Shown here: positions 12,831 through 25,059 of the stretch, piece after piece
How the letters are laid out: each line of letters starts with the position of its first letter
How positions within the stretch are numbered: the stretch's first letter is position 1
NCBI GenBank assembly: GCA_039566865.1
Contig: CM076944.1
Span: forward strand, 5,354,501-5,418,500
DNA: 64,000 nt
DNA from: Aurelia coerulea
Taxonomy: Eukaryota > Cnidaria > Scyphozoa > Semaeostomeae > Ulmaridae
Direction of reading: 5' to 3'
Made by a program: the position numbers and the translations under genes
The notes under the pieces: model-generated
What the model was told of the DNA's origin: nothing
Seen by the model: the letters and a program-made list of their open reading frames with translations, nothing else
Database searches by the model: none

Positions 12831-15089
12831 TCGTCCCAATTTTCGCTCGCAATTACGAAAACTTTATTACTTACTTATCCATTGAACTGAATAGCTTTAC
12901 GTATGTCTCTATTCGGAACATACGAATACAATTACGCTAAACATAAAGATTACGCTTTTACCACAATGCACTGCGTTCTAATTACGAATATTTAACGATT
13001 CTCTAGGAATTCAATTAAATAACGCAGTGCATCTTGGTAACAAGGTTCCTAGCAGGACTGGTTCCTAGCGACTATCTTAGCATAATCGTATATTGAGAAT
13101 TGATTCTGATGTCCAAATAAGGACTTCGGTTGATTTGCGTCGGTTCAATGAATTTCAAAGTGTGACTGAAAGCACTGAGAGAAGAGTTTGTCCGGGCACC
13201 ATATGATGGCTGACCTACCAAGACAGAGATAGCTTTGTGTATTTCGTGGGAAGCAGATAGGACACATATAACGGATGATTCTGATATCAGCTTAAATTTG
13301 AAATAAATATTTTGGGCTTCTTTCTTAGGAACAGCAATAAAGGGGATCACTTTGAACTAGTGTAAATCACAACATATTATATTTTGTGCGCAAATTATAC
13401 CAAAGGCTCACTTTATACATTGCGAAAACTGGCTTAAAAGGTAACGAAATGAATACAAATGTTATATAAATCTGGAAAATATTTGGCCTTTTTACGGACA
13501 AGATTCTTTGTACATTTGGTACAACTGTTTTAAACCGCAAATAATTTGTTTAGGTTCTACGACTGCTTTAGGCCACCTATCTACAATCGCCGATCAAAAA
13601 CATCAGAAGTAAGGGAAAACAAGGTGGTTGCGGGGAACCTTATCATGAGTTCTTAATTGTACCGAACAGAACAAAAACAAAGCCTTCCAGCATCTGAGGT
13701 ATGATCCTTTTATTGATAATCGAGTTTTCTCAACGGCATATGCAACCAAGATAAATGAGAGTGGCAAACTGGATTTGCTTAGGCACGCCTTGCGATTACG
13801 TCGAATTGTGACTATGCTTGAATGCAGGTAGCTCCTCAGCTCCTAAGGATTTCACTGCATTAGGATGTCTCTGCGATTTACTCAAAAGAACACGAGTCAG
13901 TAAGGCACTCCGACAAGGAGGGATAATATCACCACCCTTCATGAGTTGTTTGAAAGAGCGCCAAATCAATACGAGGCTGGCTTGGTTGGGTGAAACTTTT
14001 TCATAGGAACGAAACGTAAAACATTTCCAACCAAAATGAGCCAATCAGTAGCCTGAAATCAAGCTCTCCGTAAATTCAAAATTTTCAATGAGCGTGATCT
14101 GAGGCTAGTCAGTCGAGCTGGAAGACTAGCTACATTAGTCCCTCAATTTCGCTGTTGTTGTTGTTGTTGTTGTTGCTGATGGCCGACAAATCAGCTCTAA
14201 GGACTGGCTCGCCTCATATAAGCAGACCCTTTGACGAATGACAACTGGATTTCTCAAATTCCTCTAGAATAAAGAGCACAGGGTTTAGAGAGGCATTACT
14301 AGCCATGATCCTATGCGAATCTGAAGTTGATTTCGGCATGATATGAAGATCATTTCTGTTCAGGATCATTGTTTGCAAAGGGTCTGGCAATTAGGGATTA
14401 GCAACAGCAAATTTTGTAAAACGGAAGATTCAAGTTTTTGAAAAGACAAAGGAATTCACATTTCTGAAGAATAGATTTCACACCTCTGAGTGCACTCAAT
14501 CAAATCAAATGAACGGAGAAAGCAAAACATTATGGTTGGCTGCGTTGAAGGTGTAAAATCTTTTCCTGACCTTTGTTTTACAAAATTCAACCTTGCCCTA
14601 CGGATTTGAATTTTTGGAATGACGTTTCTCAAAATATCGCATTTGTTACCTCAAATTAGACTTTTCTATATTCTAGAATTTTCTGTCGTGCTGGATCCTT
14701 TCTCTGGAATAAGATTCAAAATTCTGTGGTAGCTTTAGGGAAAGAAATATCGCATTATGTCCAATAAGGTTGATTGGATTTGCTAGAGTACGTGGTCGAA
14801 TGTCAAGTATGACATTTAAATGAAGCTTTCCTTTACAACTCGGCAATTCACGTGCTTAATGGATCTTGACTAATACCTCGATGACGCCTTGATTGATGAC
14901 TTGATTAAAATGTTATAGTGCTACTTATTCTTCTTGAACAGATACCCTTTAAGACATCTGTTAAAGTCGCCGAAGAAGTTATTAAATGTAAATGACATGC
15001 CGTCAAAGAACTTAAAACAATCAACTAGCACAGGCTGATTCTAGAAAATTGTGAAAAGTTCCTTTTTTCAAGTAACTAAGTGAACAATA
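12831..15089. other. No recognisable gene; one GTT microsatellite
   Basis: A (GTT)n run of about 23 bp lies at 14153-14175. An open stretch on the minus strand (14044-13796) has no recognisable domain and overlaps an equally long plus-strand frame, so neither is called. Nothing else is recognised. Confidence 0.4.
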
Positions 15090-15946
15090 GACCATTTGCC
15101 AATTAAGAAAAAATTCCGACAGCCCTAGTAACAGTCGGAAATCCGGGGAGTCCTCTCCATTACAGCATAGTCGGCAAGCCGACCCGGCCCGATTTTCTGA
15201 CCCGAAGCTGCATTTGGAGCCGTTGCTCGATGGTTACTCAACTAATTTCAAAACAGAAAAAAATGTACAAGAGATAATTCGTTTGTGAGTCTTATCACGA
15301 ATTTGGGGTTCAATATTGCCCCCAGGGGCGGAGTGCGGGGGCCGCGAAAATTGGGAAAAATTTTGGCCTACCCCATTTTGGGTCGTAACTCCGTTTTGCG
15401 AGGGGCAAACAGCCTCGGCATGTCAAAAATCGACGAGAAACCGTATTCTTTCACTAAAACACTATTAATCTCGAATTTACCTCTAAAATTCGCAGAATAA
15501 CGAGCCTTTCTTTTTTCAAAGCTGTGGGGAAAATCCCGAAAATTTCTACTTAGGCCCTTTTTCCTCCCAAATGGATCGTGCTCGTTTTCCTACTAAATGC
15601 ATTTACTAACTCCAGATTAATGATTAAATACCTTAGAAAGGGTTGAAATAAGGTCTTCCAAAAGTTTGTTTTCAGTTTCTCGATTTATCCACTTCAGAAT
15701 CAGCCCAAGACGATCGGCCAGTTTTCGTTGATTTTTCAAAATTTTCTCCCAAGTTTTGGACTTATTACATTTGAAGTAAGGGGTCAAATCAGCTGATCGT
15801 TTGTTTATGTGCCCTACTCTACAAATCGATCGTGGGAAATACATCGAATGAGATATTCTGAAGTGGGGAGGATTCCCCGATGTTACTAGGGCTGTCGGAA
15901 TTGGCCGCGCTCGCCTCAATCCCTTTTTCCTAATTGGCAAATGGTC
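15090..15946. mobile_element. TA-flanked element with inverted ends (857 bp)
   Basis: GACCATTTGCCAATTA at the left mirrors TAATTGGCAAATGGTC at the right, each next to TA. A second inverted block, ttccgacagccctagtaac / gttactagggctgtcggaa, lies just inside. No coding capacity for a transposase is seen. An internal CAGGGGCGGAGTGCGGG at 15325 resembles an hAT end but no partner was found. Confidence 0.7.
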
Positions 15947-15969
15947 TATGAGGGTCTTTGCTTAGTCGA

Positions 15970-16126
15970 AAATTCTGGGCATCAACTTTGGCCTGAACGC
16001 GAGAGATGGATTCACACTGCATCACATAAACTGAGAGAAAGTTTGACTGCAGTTGATTCGTCCGTACAGCAGTGTCAATCCATCGGTTCTGCTTGGGCCA
16101 AATTTGATTTTCAGACAGTCTGAACT
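15970..16126. repeat. Imperfect inverted repeat
   Basis: The left half, with tcaactttggcctgaacg and gatggattcacactgc, is inverted in the right half as gcagtgtcaatccatc and gggccaaatttga. It starts just outside the 15090-15946 element and may be an independent decayed palindrome. Confidence 0.45.
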
Positions 16127-16448
16127 TGCAGCTTGCCTGCAAAAAATACTGGGTGACAATGGCTATTTCATAGCTGGCAGAATGAACAACTTTTTAATTA
16201 GATATATGACATTTTTAATTGCTTCTGATTTTCAAAAAATTTGATGAAAATTTACTGAGTGCCTTGCTTATAAAATCACGAACTGGATTGAAGCATGTTC
16301 GTAAATGCTGCACATATTAGACAATGCATCAACGTTTTTAAACCAGAAATGTCTGATTCTGATGTTTGCAGGATGTCCCAAAAACGTTCCCCGTTGTGGA
16401 GGTGCTGTATCTTCAGTTGTCCAATTTTTGAACCAGTTGATAGGACAA

Positions 16449-16955
16449 GCTTCAACTTGGAGTTTGAGACCTTGTTTGAGTCAATTTGACCATGGGTAGT
16501 TAGACACTGCTGGTGTGCTTCTATGGAGGAGCGCTGGATAATATGTATCTGCGGAGGACATTTTTTATAGTACTGCGGAGGAGATATCGAAAGAACGCCA
16601 GCGCTCCTCCATAGAAGCACACCAGCAGTGTCTAGCTACCCATGATTTGACAAGTAGTTGCTGATATATGGTACAAGAAAGACAAAATAAATGGTTGCTT
16701 CAAAAACAGCAGTTGCTTTGTTACTTATTATCGTTTGTTACAAAATAAACAACGCAATTGACCCTTTTCAAATGTAAAACAATCGAATACAACGCTAAAA
16801 CATTTCCTTGAAATATTTACTCGATGTTGACACTGTTGGAGAACAAAACGGTGGTTTTGAAGCAACCACTTATTTTTGCTTTTTGTGCCATAAATCAGTA
16901 ACCACTTGTCACATTGACCCAAACAAGGCAAGGTCTCAAACTCCAAGCTGAAGCA
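16449..16955. mobile_element. Foldback element interrupted by a MITE
   Basis: The left arm (gcttcaacttggagtttgag through aaatggttgcttcaaaaac) is mirrored by the right arm, 16850-16955. The left arm contains the 154-bp insertion at 16491-16644; the right arm has the uninterrupted equivalent (gtcaatgtgacaagtgg on the complementary strand). Confidence 0.65.
16491..16644. mobile_element. Nested MITE with 7-bp duplication (154 bp)
   Basis: Perfectly ended palindrome CATGGGTAG...CTACCCATG, with arms of about 45 bp containing gctggtgtgcttctatgg and its complement. Flanked by ATTTGAC on both sides. A second, partly decayed relative is at about 52775-52857. Confidence 0.8.
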
Positions 16956-18011
16956 TATTCTACGCGAGTGTATCAAAAATGAGACAACTGAAAGTCACAG
17001 TTCCTGCGTGCGGGCGTGCGGGCGTGGGTGAGGAGTGCCATTGCAGTTATTAAGGGACCCAGGGACCAGTGAAAACGGTTTTCCATGCTATACTCTGCTT
17101 CAAGCATAACTAAAAATAGAGACTCAGCCTACCGCCAGAACAGACGTGATTCCTAACTTTTCCTGGACTAAACGGTTTGAAATTGAAGGTTTTCCTTCTT
17201 CGCCTAGACCTAATGAAATTTAACTGACATAATATTCCTTAACAATAACAACAAAACAATAAAAGTATCGCCTTAACAAGTTATCTAAAGCGGTTTCCTC
17301 TATGAATTGTCCGCTTCTCTGGGTCACTCAAAAGCAAATTTGCCCAGGTCACCTTTTGGTGCACACGCTAAAGCACTGTTATGGTGGAGGTTACTTCTAT
17401 AATCTTATCATTGTATCATCTACACCAATCACTTTCAAAAGCTTGTTACTCGATAACGGCTTGCTTATATAAAACCAAAAAATAATAAGATCACGCGAGA
17501 GTTGTTTAGGGTTTAAGTCTTGCAACAAAAGGGCTTGTTCTGCTCGAGGCTGCTAAGCAAATCGAATATCCCTACTGTTTTCATTTATTTAATTCTGATG
17601 AATGGACCATTCTGGGGTGTGGTTCCTTAAACAAATTACCAAGAACAGGACACAACATGTCTTCAAGTAGAACTGTTCCAGAATTCAGAATCGTCATTGA
17701 ATGTCAATGAGTTTTAGCAATGATCCTTTGCGTCTAGATTGATATGATTGGACGATTTAAATATTCAAACTGACGAAATTGTGGTCAAAGTGTCTTGAGC
17801 GATGGTGGAGAGCAGTGGCGACGGCAATTGCTATCGTTGATGTTCTTGGCAAAACTTTTCTGTCGTTCAGCATTACCGCCTATGCTGGCCTGACCTCCGA
17901 TTTGAAACATGTCCTAGTATTCATAATTATTTAATCATTTATGGCCAGCTTTTTGTGGTTATATATTCAGTAGTTCGAATCAGATTTCATGTTCTTTATG
18001 TAATGGCAATA
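16956..18011. other. No recognisable feature
   Basis: No exon-like segment, palindrome or array recognised. A gcgggcgtgcgggcgtgg tandem word lies near 17009-17026. Confidence 0.35.
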
Positions 18012-18198
18012 GACCTTTTAGCTATTCTACAAGAGCCTGGATCGAGCCTTGTTTTCATACATTTTTATACGCGAGGTTCGATCGAGTGGCGTTAGAGCTT
18101 TTATCACTATCGTGCACATTCGAAAATTCTACAAAATGTGGCAAAATATCGTTCGATTCTAATTCTTTTCAGAAGTGTCGTAAAATAGTTCATACTAT
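18012..18198. mobile_element. GACCTTTTAGCTATTC MITE, copy 1
   Basis: Left end GACCTTTTAGCTATTCTAC next to TA. The body contains gatcgagcc, tttttatacgcgagg, gatcgagtggcgttagagc and gcacattcgaaaattc, in the order found reverse-complemented at 41305-41479. The right end is decayed. Confidence 0.6.
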
Positions 18199-19008
18199 TG
18201 CAAAATTTTTGATTGAATAGAAAAAGTCAACGATTCAATATGGGACGTAAAGGATAATAAATAAGGATTCCCCAACGCCACCTTCAGTGCAATCTTCTGT
18301 TAAACCCGCTTTCAAAATAGTTCATCTAGCTCAGGTCACGGTACCATTAAGATCAGTTGGCGTGGTGGGGATGCGGACCTTGTTATGCGGGAGCCACCTT
18401 TAGTGGATTTTAGTGATCGTTAGTCAACTTTCTTTCTCAGAGTGCAAGGGCTTCAGTTTAAAGCTACAGGTACTGTTGACGCTGCAGAATTAGATATTCA
18501 TAGCTAAGTTACTTATCAGTCCTCATTTTAATGAATTGTGGACTTGGAATTTTTCATAAAGCTATGAACTTACGGTTTCAATAATTCAGCCGATAAGGCA
18601 CACCGCCATAAAGTGATACGTTCTGATGTCTGGATTGGTCATTATTTGTTGGACAAGGAGCTCCAACGATCTCCTTTCATAAGAAACATAACATCAAAAT
18701 CATAATGTCATTGAACGCATTGCAACAGTAGCATGCCGCGCACGCAACGGCAAGGCAAGACCAGTTATTTATATAAGACTAAGCTTGCCGAGCTAAGCCT
18801 GCGGTGCCGCTTTGTCCCACCGTGCTGCACTCCTAAAAGTGACCGTGGAAAACGTTCTGAAATGTGGGCTTGACGCGGGCGAAGTGTGACCAGTGAAGGG
18901 GTCCAGGCACCTTTTCCAGGGCAAATTGTTAATACCAGAATGATACCACGCTCTTTGAGTCACGGCAAGACCCCCATCTCGTGTAGAAATAAAATAACTT
19001 AGACTTAA
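18199..19008. other. No recognisable feature
   Basis: Nothing supportable seen, although 18730-18900 is locally more GC-rich. Confidence 0.35.
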
Positions 19009-19469
19009 AGGACAAGTCCGGGGTTGGTATGATTGATGATAAAATGCAAGATAACAATGCTATGAATGATGTCTGATACCTTTTTCCACTATTTTTCGCC
19101 TTCTCCTTGTGAAATTACGTATTCAAATACGCAATTTGAGCGAAATGACATCATATCGCGCAAAACGAAAACGAGGCTGTGCGATTGTTTTTCGCTTCTT
19201 AATTGATGTTAGCCTCTTTATCGTGTATTCATGCATTAAAAATGGCACAAGAACACGATAAAGAGGCTTGCAACGATAACGAGGCGAAAAACAATCACAC
19301 AGCCTCATTTTCGTTTGCGCGATATGACGTCACTTCGCTCAAATTGCTTGTTGGAATACGTAATTTCACAAAGAGAAGGCGAAAAATAGTGGAAAAAGGT
19401 ATCAGACATCATTCATAGCATTGTTATCTTGCATTTTATCATCAATCATACCAACCCCGGACTTGTCCT
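19009..19469. mobile_element. Palindromic MITE with TTAA duplication (461 bp)
   Basis: TTAA flanks both ends. Arms of about 220 bp start AGGACAAGTCCGGGGTTGGT and are mirrored through the element, with a centre near 19240. A TTAA duplication is characteristic of piggyBac-like and some other superfamilies. The short open frames inside are by-products of the palindrome. Confidence 0.85.
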
Positions 19470-20494
19470 TTAATACATGAATACAGTGTCGAGAATGGTA
19501 GTCTCTTATTACTTCTCATGCTTCCTGAAAAAATGTTGGTATCAGGTCCGACATTTCTGACAAAAAACCTCATTAATCGCATTTTCACTATTATGATGAG
19601 AATCCTTTACGGAGAGTCTACGTTCCTACGTTCCTACGTTCATTTTGAGATCAATATCGTTAGTAAACTTAAATAATGAAAATTGCAACACGTCCTACTA
19701 ACCTTGGTAGCATTCTCTCAAGAACTTTACAGCTAGGCAACCAATTCTCTTTACCCTCGCATTGCTGAATACCGTAACATTCTTGCATCCTGCTTGCAAA
19801 TGGTCGGATGAATCTTGCTACCATTAAGATACATCATCTGAAAGGGGTTTCTATACTTTACAGCCATTGAAAATACTTGCCTACGAGAGGAAAAAGTTGG
19901 ATTTCAACTTAAACTTAGCAGAAAAAAAGAGGAACTAAATGTATCAAACTGCAAGATAAGAACATACAGGGTGTTCCGAATACTTGTGCCTCCTCCCTAG
20001 ACTGATGATATGGTCGTAGTTATCGCTATTGAAATACTGCCGGACGCTCCTAACTACGACTCATAATCAAACGCCATTATTTTGAAAGTTTTCTGCCTCG
20101 TTTCGACTGCCTCGTTCGAATGACTGCCTCGTTTCGATAAGGGCCTAGGCAGAAAAGCACAAACATTTGTAGTTTTCAAATGAAACACATTGATTTGAAA
20201 ACTTCACAATAAATCAGTTAATGCTTAGCGAAAGCAGCAAAATAGTACCTACATACAAGATTTGATATTGTCGCCAACTATTTTCATGGTATTCTTCACC
20301 GTAAGACTTTGTTCTGTCCGGCCAAGCTGCTTGAAACTCTGCTTTGAGCTTCGAGTTTCCGTTGGTCAACATCAATCAATCGAATTTGCAGAGATTCTAA
20401 TGGCGTTGTATTTGGTTGTATACTTTGTACATGACTGTATATAGCAGCCTCGTTCCCAGGGGCGTTCAAAAATGAAAAAAGTCAGTCCAAAAAT
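19470..20494. other. Mostly featureless; lone mariner-type end
   Basis: TACAGGGTGTTCCGAATAC near 19974 resembles a Tc1/mariner terminus, but no partner end was found. ctgcctcgtttcga recurs three times at 20092-20139. Nothing else recognised. Confidence 0.35.
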
Positions 20495-20592
20495 ATTGCC
20501 GTAATATTATGAGTCCCAGTAAGAGCGGTCTCGGTCTGGCGTAATAGTCTCGTTTTGGATAGCGATTACTGGGACTCATCGTAATCAGTCTA
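20495..20592. mobile_element. Short relative of the 47089-47642 element
   Basis: tattatgagtcccagtaa at the left and ttactgggactcatcgtaat at the right form inverted ends of the type seen in full at 47089-47642. Confidence 0.5.
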
Positions 20593-21371
20593 CCTCCTCC
20601 CCTTTCCCTTCCCTTTTTCTCATTCCTCTCCCCCTCCCTTTTCCCTCCCGTTTGTTTATTGACAAAGAGCAATACTTAGAGCAAGTCCAATAGGTCACTT
20701 GAATGATTTAGGTACCGTATAAACATTAGGCTGGTTTGGCAAAACATTAATTGCCTTTTTCGTGGAATCAATCAATCTTCCATCAAAAATCAATCTTCCA
20801 TTAAAGTGTCAACGGATAATCTAAAGCTGGATCAAACTTTATTGGATAGATTTTTATCGTACTTATTATTCCTCCCCCTTTCATGTTTTGGTCCTTTTCT
20901 GGTATCCGTTGTTACTGTCCTTGTGAACGGCAATTCACGCCCACTTCTACACGCTGATCTTGGAAAGGATCCGAAACGTTCGTTTTATTTAAATATTTGA
21001 TAATAATCTAGATATGATATTACACGCATGGATTGTCGAACTGGACTGTCGTAATTGTTATCAACTGGATTTGTCACTTTAATTTGTCTTTGACTAGAAA
21101 TATCAATTGACATGAACATGATCTTTTTCATCGTCGTTTTTGCCCTCCGATTTATCGAACTTCCAAGCAAGAGTGAAATAATAGCAGAATTAGGAAAGTT
21201 CCTCTTGGGAAACTTCAATCATTCATAGTGTAGCATGATGGACTGAAGAGAGCGTAGCAATAAGATAGGCCAAGATAGCCTGATAAAAGCTGTAATAGCG
21301 ATGGCAAACAAACATCTCAGTTAAGATCTGTTCGAGACTGGTCAATATATCCAGATCAAAAGCAACGTACA
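20593..21371. other. No recognisable feature
   Basis: A pyrimidine-rich stretch (ccctttcccttccc and similar) lies at 20597-20650. No gene or element ends recognised. Confidence 0.35.
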
Positions 21372-21919
21372 GTACGGCATAGGTTTCAAATCATTAACTC
21401 GACATGAAAAGGTTGGTGTAAAATTCAATGACCTATTTCTTCCAGTTGAATGGCTTGAAAGAAACTTTAGCTACTTACCTATAACTCTAGCGTTGGAATT
21501 TCCAGAAATTTTGAGCATTTTTCAAAATTACAGCGTATTTTATATTCCAACTCATTTGAGAATGTGACGTCATAAAATTTCTAAATCATAAACCAGAAGA
21601 GTGATAGACTTTTGCTTGATACCATATTGTAGACATTCGTAAACGATGGTTTTCTTGGAAATTATATCATGTTGCATCAAACAGTTTAGAAATTACCATG
21701 GCATTAAGTTTTTTGAAAATGTTTCTTTAAACATTCTTTAAATGTTTCTTTTTAAAGTCTTAAGAACACTCTAAATCTGAAAATATTGAAGATTTCAGAA
21801 AAATTCAACGGCAGAATTATAGCGAAATAGCTAAAGTTTCTTTGAAGTCAGTCAATTCAAAGAAATAGGTTATTAAATTTTACACCAACTTTTAAAAATA
21901 ATTTGAGCCTATGCTGTAC
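21372..21919. mobile_element. Inverted-repeat element, GGTTGGTGTAAAATT family, copy 1
   Basis: GTACGGCATAGGTTTCAAAT at the left is mirrored by atttgagcctatgctgtac at the right, with inner ggttggtgtaaaattcaatg / attaaattttacaccaact arms. About 548 bp. No transposase. Confidence 0.65.
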
Positions 21920-22749
21920 GGTACAGTTCTTTCATAACTTAACACAATCTTCATTCGTAAGAGTTCCCCCGAAGCCATGAGGATTCGTACGATCTTTCTT
22001 AAATTCGGAAAGAACCCGTAGAATCACTTACGAAGCTGCCAGAAACACCAGAACAATGATGAATCTCTGCGTCCCTGTATAACATAAGGCTCAAATCTTT
22101 CAAATCTTTAAAAAGGTGGGTTAAATTCGATGACATATTTCTTTGAATTGAATGGCTGCAAGGAACTTATGGTGATTTGCTGTAAATCTGCCGTGGAAAT
22201 TTTAACATCTTGATTTTTTTTTTTAATGGTGACAATTTAATCATTTTTGAACAAATTCATGGAAAATTTTGAAAAAAATTAAATAATCGCAAATCCTAAA
22301 CCAATAGAGGAAAAATCGCATAACCTTCAAGAAAACCATAGTTCATTAAGGTCTACAATATGATGGTAAGCAGAAATCTGTAGTTCTTCTGGTTTACGAT
22401 TTAGAAATTTGATGAATATTGAAATATTGTATCAAATTCGATAAATGCTGCCATTTAGAAACTAATCAAGATATCAATAAATTTCCATGGCAGATTTACA
22501 GCAAAAAACGCTAATTCCTAGTCATTTAATTCAAAGAAACTGTAATAGAATTTTACACCGACCTTTTTAAAGATTTGATCCCTATGTTACCGACCTTTAC
22601 GAGTTCATAAGAGCGTTTATGAATTCACACAAAACATAACATGTTACAAATCCACACGAAACCTTAAGAGCTTTTCATAAAATCTTGTGAATTCTAAATC
22701 AAATTCTTCCGAATTCGAGGATATTAACGTACGAAAGAACTGTACCGTA
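21918..22749. mobile_element. Outer foldback element carrying a nested copy
   Basis: ACGGTACAGTTCTTTCATA at the left is mirrored by acgaaagaactgtaccgt at the right. The element at 22079-22591 lies inside it. Confidence 0.5.
22079..22591. mobile_element. GGTTGGTGTAAAATT family, copy 2 (nested)
   Basis: aacataaggctcaaatct and ctttaaaaaggtgggttaaa at the left are mirrored by gaattttacaccgacctt, taaagatttgatcc and ctatgttac at the right. Same family as 21372-21919. Confidence 0.6.
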
Positions 22750-22912
22750 TCGTCAATCACTGCATGCAAATTGTTTTACAATGACATTTGATGCGCAGCA
22801 CTTCTCTCAAGGCAATTTCCAAGAAACTAGTCTGAATGAAAGGGTGACAAACACAAGTTTATTGAGACTGAATACAAAGTATGCGCTCAACTCGACAATC
22901 CTTCCTTCAATA

Positions 22913-23086
22913 GACATTTTAGCAATTCAAAAAAAGAATCTGAATTGAACGATGTCTTGATGCATTTTGTAGAATTTTTGAATGTACACGAAAGTGATAG
23001 AAGCTCAAACGTCACTCAATCGAGCTTATAAAAATGCATAAGAATGTCGCTTGATCCAGAATCTATTGTAGAATGGCTAGAAGGTC
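22913..23086. mobile_element. GACCTTTTAGCTATTC MITE, copy 2
   Basis: TA-flanked. Starts GACATTTTAGCAATTC, ends gaatggctagaaggtc, with the family interior (gatagaagctcaaacgtcac, cttataaaaatgcata). Confidence 0.6.
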
Positions 23087-23815
23087 TAAAGTACTGGGTT
23101 TGTTTTGAGGGGTCCAAGATGTTTTCAAAATGGCAAACATATTTTTGCAAAGAACTGATGAGATGCAAGGAATAGTGAAAAATGAGCAGCTGACAACACA
23201 ATACATCTTTTGTAATGTAACAGATGCAGAAGAATGTCAAAGAATTGATTTAGAGCCTGGATGATTTAAAATGTTAAAAGGCAGGAGCACCACAACATGA
23301 CATGAAAGAAAAGACAACTATTTGTTTAATAATTTGGTTGGATTTCAACAAAACAATGAATCATTGAGGTTTCAGTCAAAGTGTTGTATAGAACTTGGAA
23401 ATTCATAATGTGCACCACTAGTTGGTGTGGACAGTTACATCAATTCAACTTTGTCCAAAGAAATCAAACAAGTTTAGGAGTAACTGGATTAGTACAATGA
23501 AATTATGAGGTTTTAAGTCAGGATGTTCATTGGAATGAAGGTAAAGAAAGGAGCCTTGGTCTTGAAGTTCTATTTGCCTTCCTAGCTAATCAAAGAGCCT
23601 AAAATAATACTTCCTAGAATATCATTTGTGGGTGTTTCCATGGTGCTCTGTCCTGGCAGAGGAGATTGATCTTTCAAGTTCTTGACATTGTGAAATAAAT
23701 ACTTCTTACTTGGTTCAAAAATGTGCATAGCTGATGAGGGTGAAGGTAAGGTTGTGTTCTTTAGTGCTAAGCACTCAGCCAGCCAAGCATTGGAATCACA
23801 GGAAGTAAAGAAGGC
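23087..23815. other. No recognisable feature
   Basis: No exon-like or repeat structure I can support. Confidence 0.35.
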
Positions 23816-24104
23816 CATTGGTGGATTTAGGGGGCAAATGGGGGCAACTTCCCTCTTCATGATGAAAACTCAGCTTGGTACCCCCTCTTTGGTGAGAAGT
23901 GACCATAAGACACTCTTTTTAACAGTTTTGATCTGAATGTGGGAGAAACATAAAAATGAAGGTGTTATTTAGTAGAAAAACCAAGGAAGTTTCTTAAATA
24001 GGAGTCCCAAATGCTTGCACGCCTTTGGCATGCTTACTTTCTCTTATATTCTTGGCAACCTCTTTATGGTTGCCTCTTTCAACTTTGGGCTGGATCCGCC
24101 CCTG
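23816..24104. mobile_element. Short hAT-like element (289 bp)
   Basis: The right end GGCTGGATCCGCCCCTG is the complement of CAGGGGCGGATCCAGCC, a typical hAT terminus; the left end CATTGGTGGATTTAGGGGG is its decayed partner. Flanking 8-mers aagaaggc and aagaagac differ at one position, as expected for an old 8-bp duplication. Confidence 0.65.
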
Positions 24105-24875
24105 AAGAAGACCTAATATCAAATCTGCAATATTGTCATGAATCTCAAATGGTAAGTAACCCCAAACCATGCCAGCCTCGCCATTCTTGCTGCAAAGTCA
24201 GAGGATCTCACCGCTGCGCCAAAACACCTTAGCTATAGATCTACAGCATAGGTCTTGTGATGTGCCCATTAATTAACATGACACCAATTCTTTACATTAT
24301 GATAAGAATTATTGAGCCATATGAAAGATTGTCAATTTTTCTAAAGGAGAATTCTTAGGCAAGAAAACCAAGTTAATGTGTACAAGGCCTCTCCTGTTCT
24401 GTATAGCAGTGGAGGACTCACTTTTCTCCGGGGTTATTCTTCCAATTCTTCTAAATCCATTGAGAAAATGTCTAGGAGGGGTTAGGCAGGTATCTTTAGA
24501 GTTTGACAGACAAATAAGGGTGCTTCCTGAGTATAAAAAGAGCATGGTCCTGAAAATTTTCTCTGGGGGCTACACATTGACACGGTTGCAGAGTAGTCTT
24601 GCGCAAGGATAAATGTTCTTTTATTCCCTTATTTCGGCTGGTTTGCAAATTCATGTGACAATTTGATTGAAAGGTAATGATTTTAAAAGGAGGAAAGAAT
24701 AATGGTGAATTCAGTAATGTTAGAAAAACGAGCTGAGAGTTCATGCTCTTTGACCAAAAGTTTCTATGTTATCACTCTCTTATCAGCTGGCTTATCAGTA
24801 ATAACATCATTTCTGTAGCAATGTGGTTGGCATGTCTGAGTGTTACTGTTTGAGTTCTTCCAAGACACAAAAGGT

Positions 24876-25059
24876 GTTGTGGCGCAGTGGTGTAATCCTC
24901 TAACTTTGCAGCCAGAACAGTCAGGCAGAGTGGGTTTGATACCCGGTAGGACCCCACCACTTGAGCGTCATGACAAGGGGTCGCGGACTCAATTAGGTCT
25001 GCTCTATTTCTGCGATCCCAGCGCTTGGCGCTGAAAAACGCAACTTCACCTTCACCTTC
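24876..25059 (+). mobile_element. tRNA-derived SINE
   Basis: A pol III A-box-like TGGCGCAGTGG at 24880-24890 and a B-box-like GGTTTGATACC at 24933-24943 sit at tRNA spacing. The body ends in a CTTCAC repeat tail. Flanking acaaaaggt and acaaaaaggt are a near-perfect target duplication. It does not fold as a functional tRNA gene. Copied by LINE machinery, it is the only SINE I recognise here. Confidence 0.8.

Noticed and set aside
13796..14044. Conserved gene fragment at 13.8-14.0 kb
   Set aside because: Open frames exist on both strands over the same bases and neither shows a recognisable domain or splice context.
23582..23860. Opposed open frames near 23.6-23.9 kb as a gene
   Set aside because: They overlap the left end of a decayed hAT-like element and have no splice or family support.
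24876..25059. Functional tRNA gene
   Set aside because: A- and B-box-like motifs are present, but the cloverleaf is not complete, a CTTCAC tail follows and target duplications flank it, so it is a SINE.
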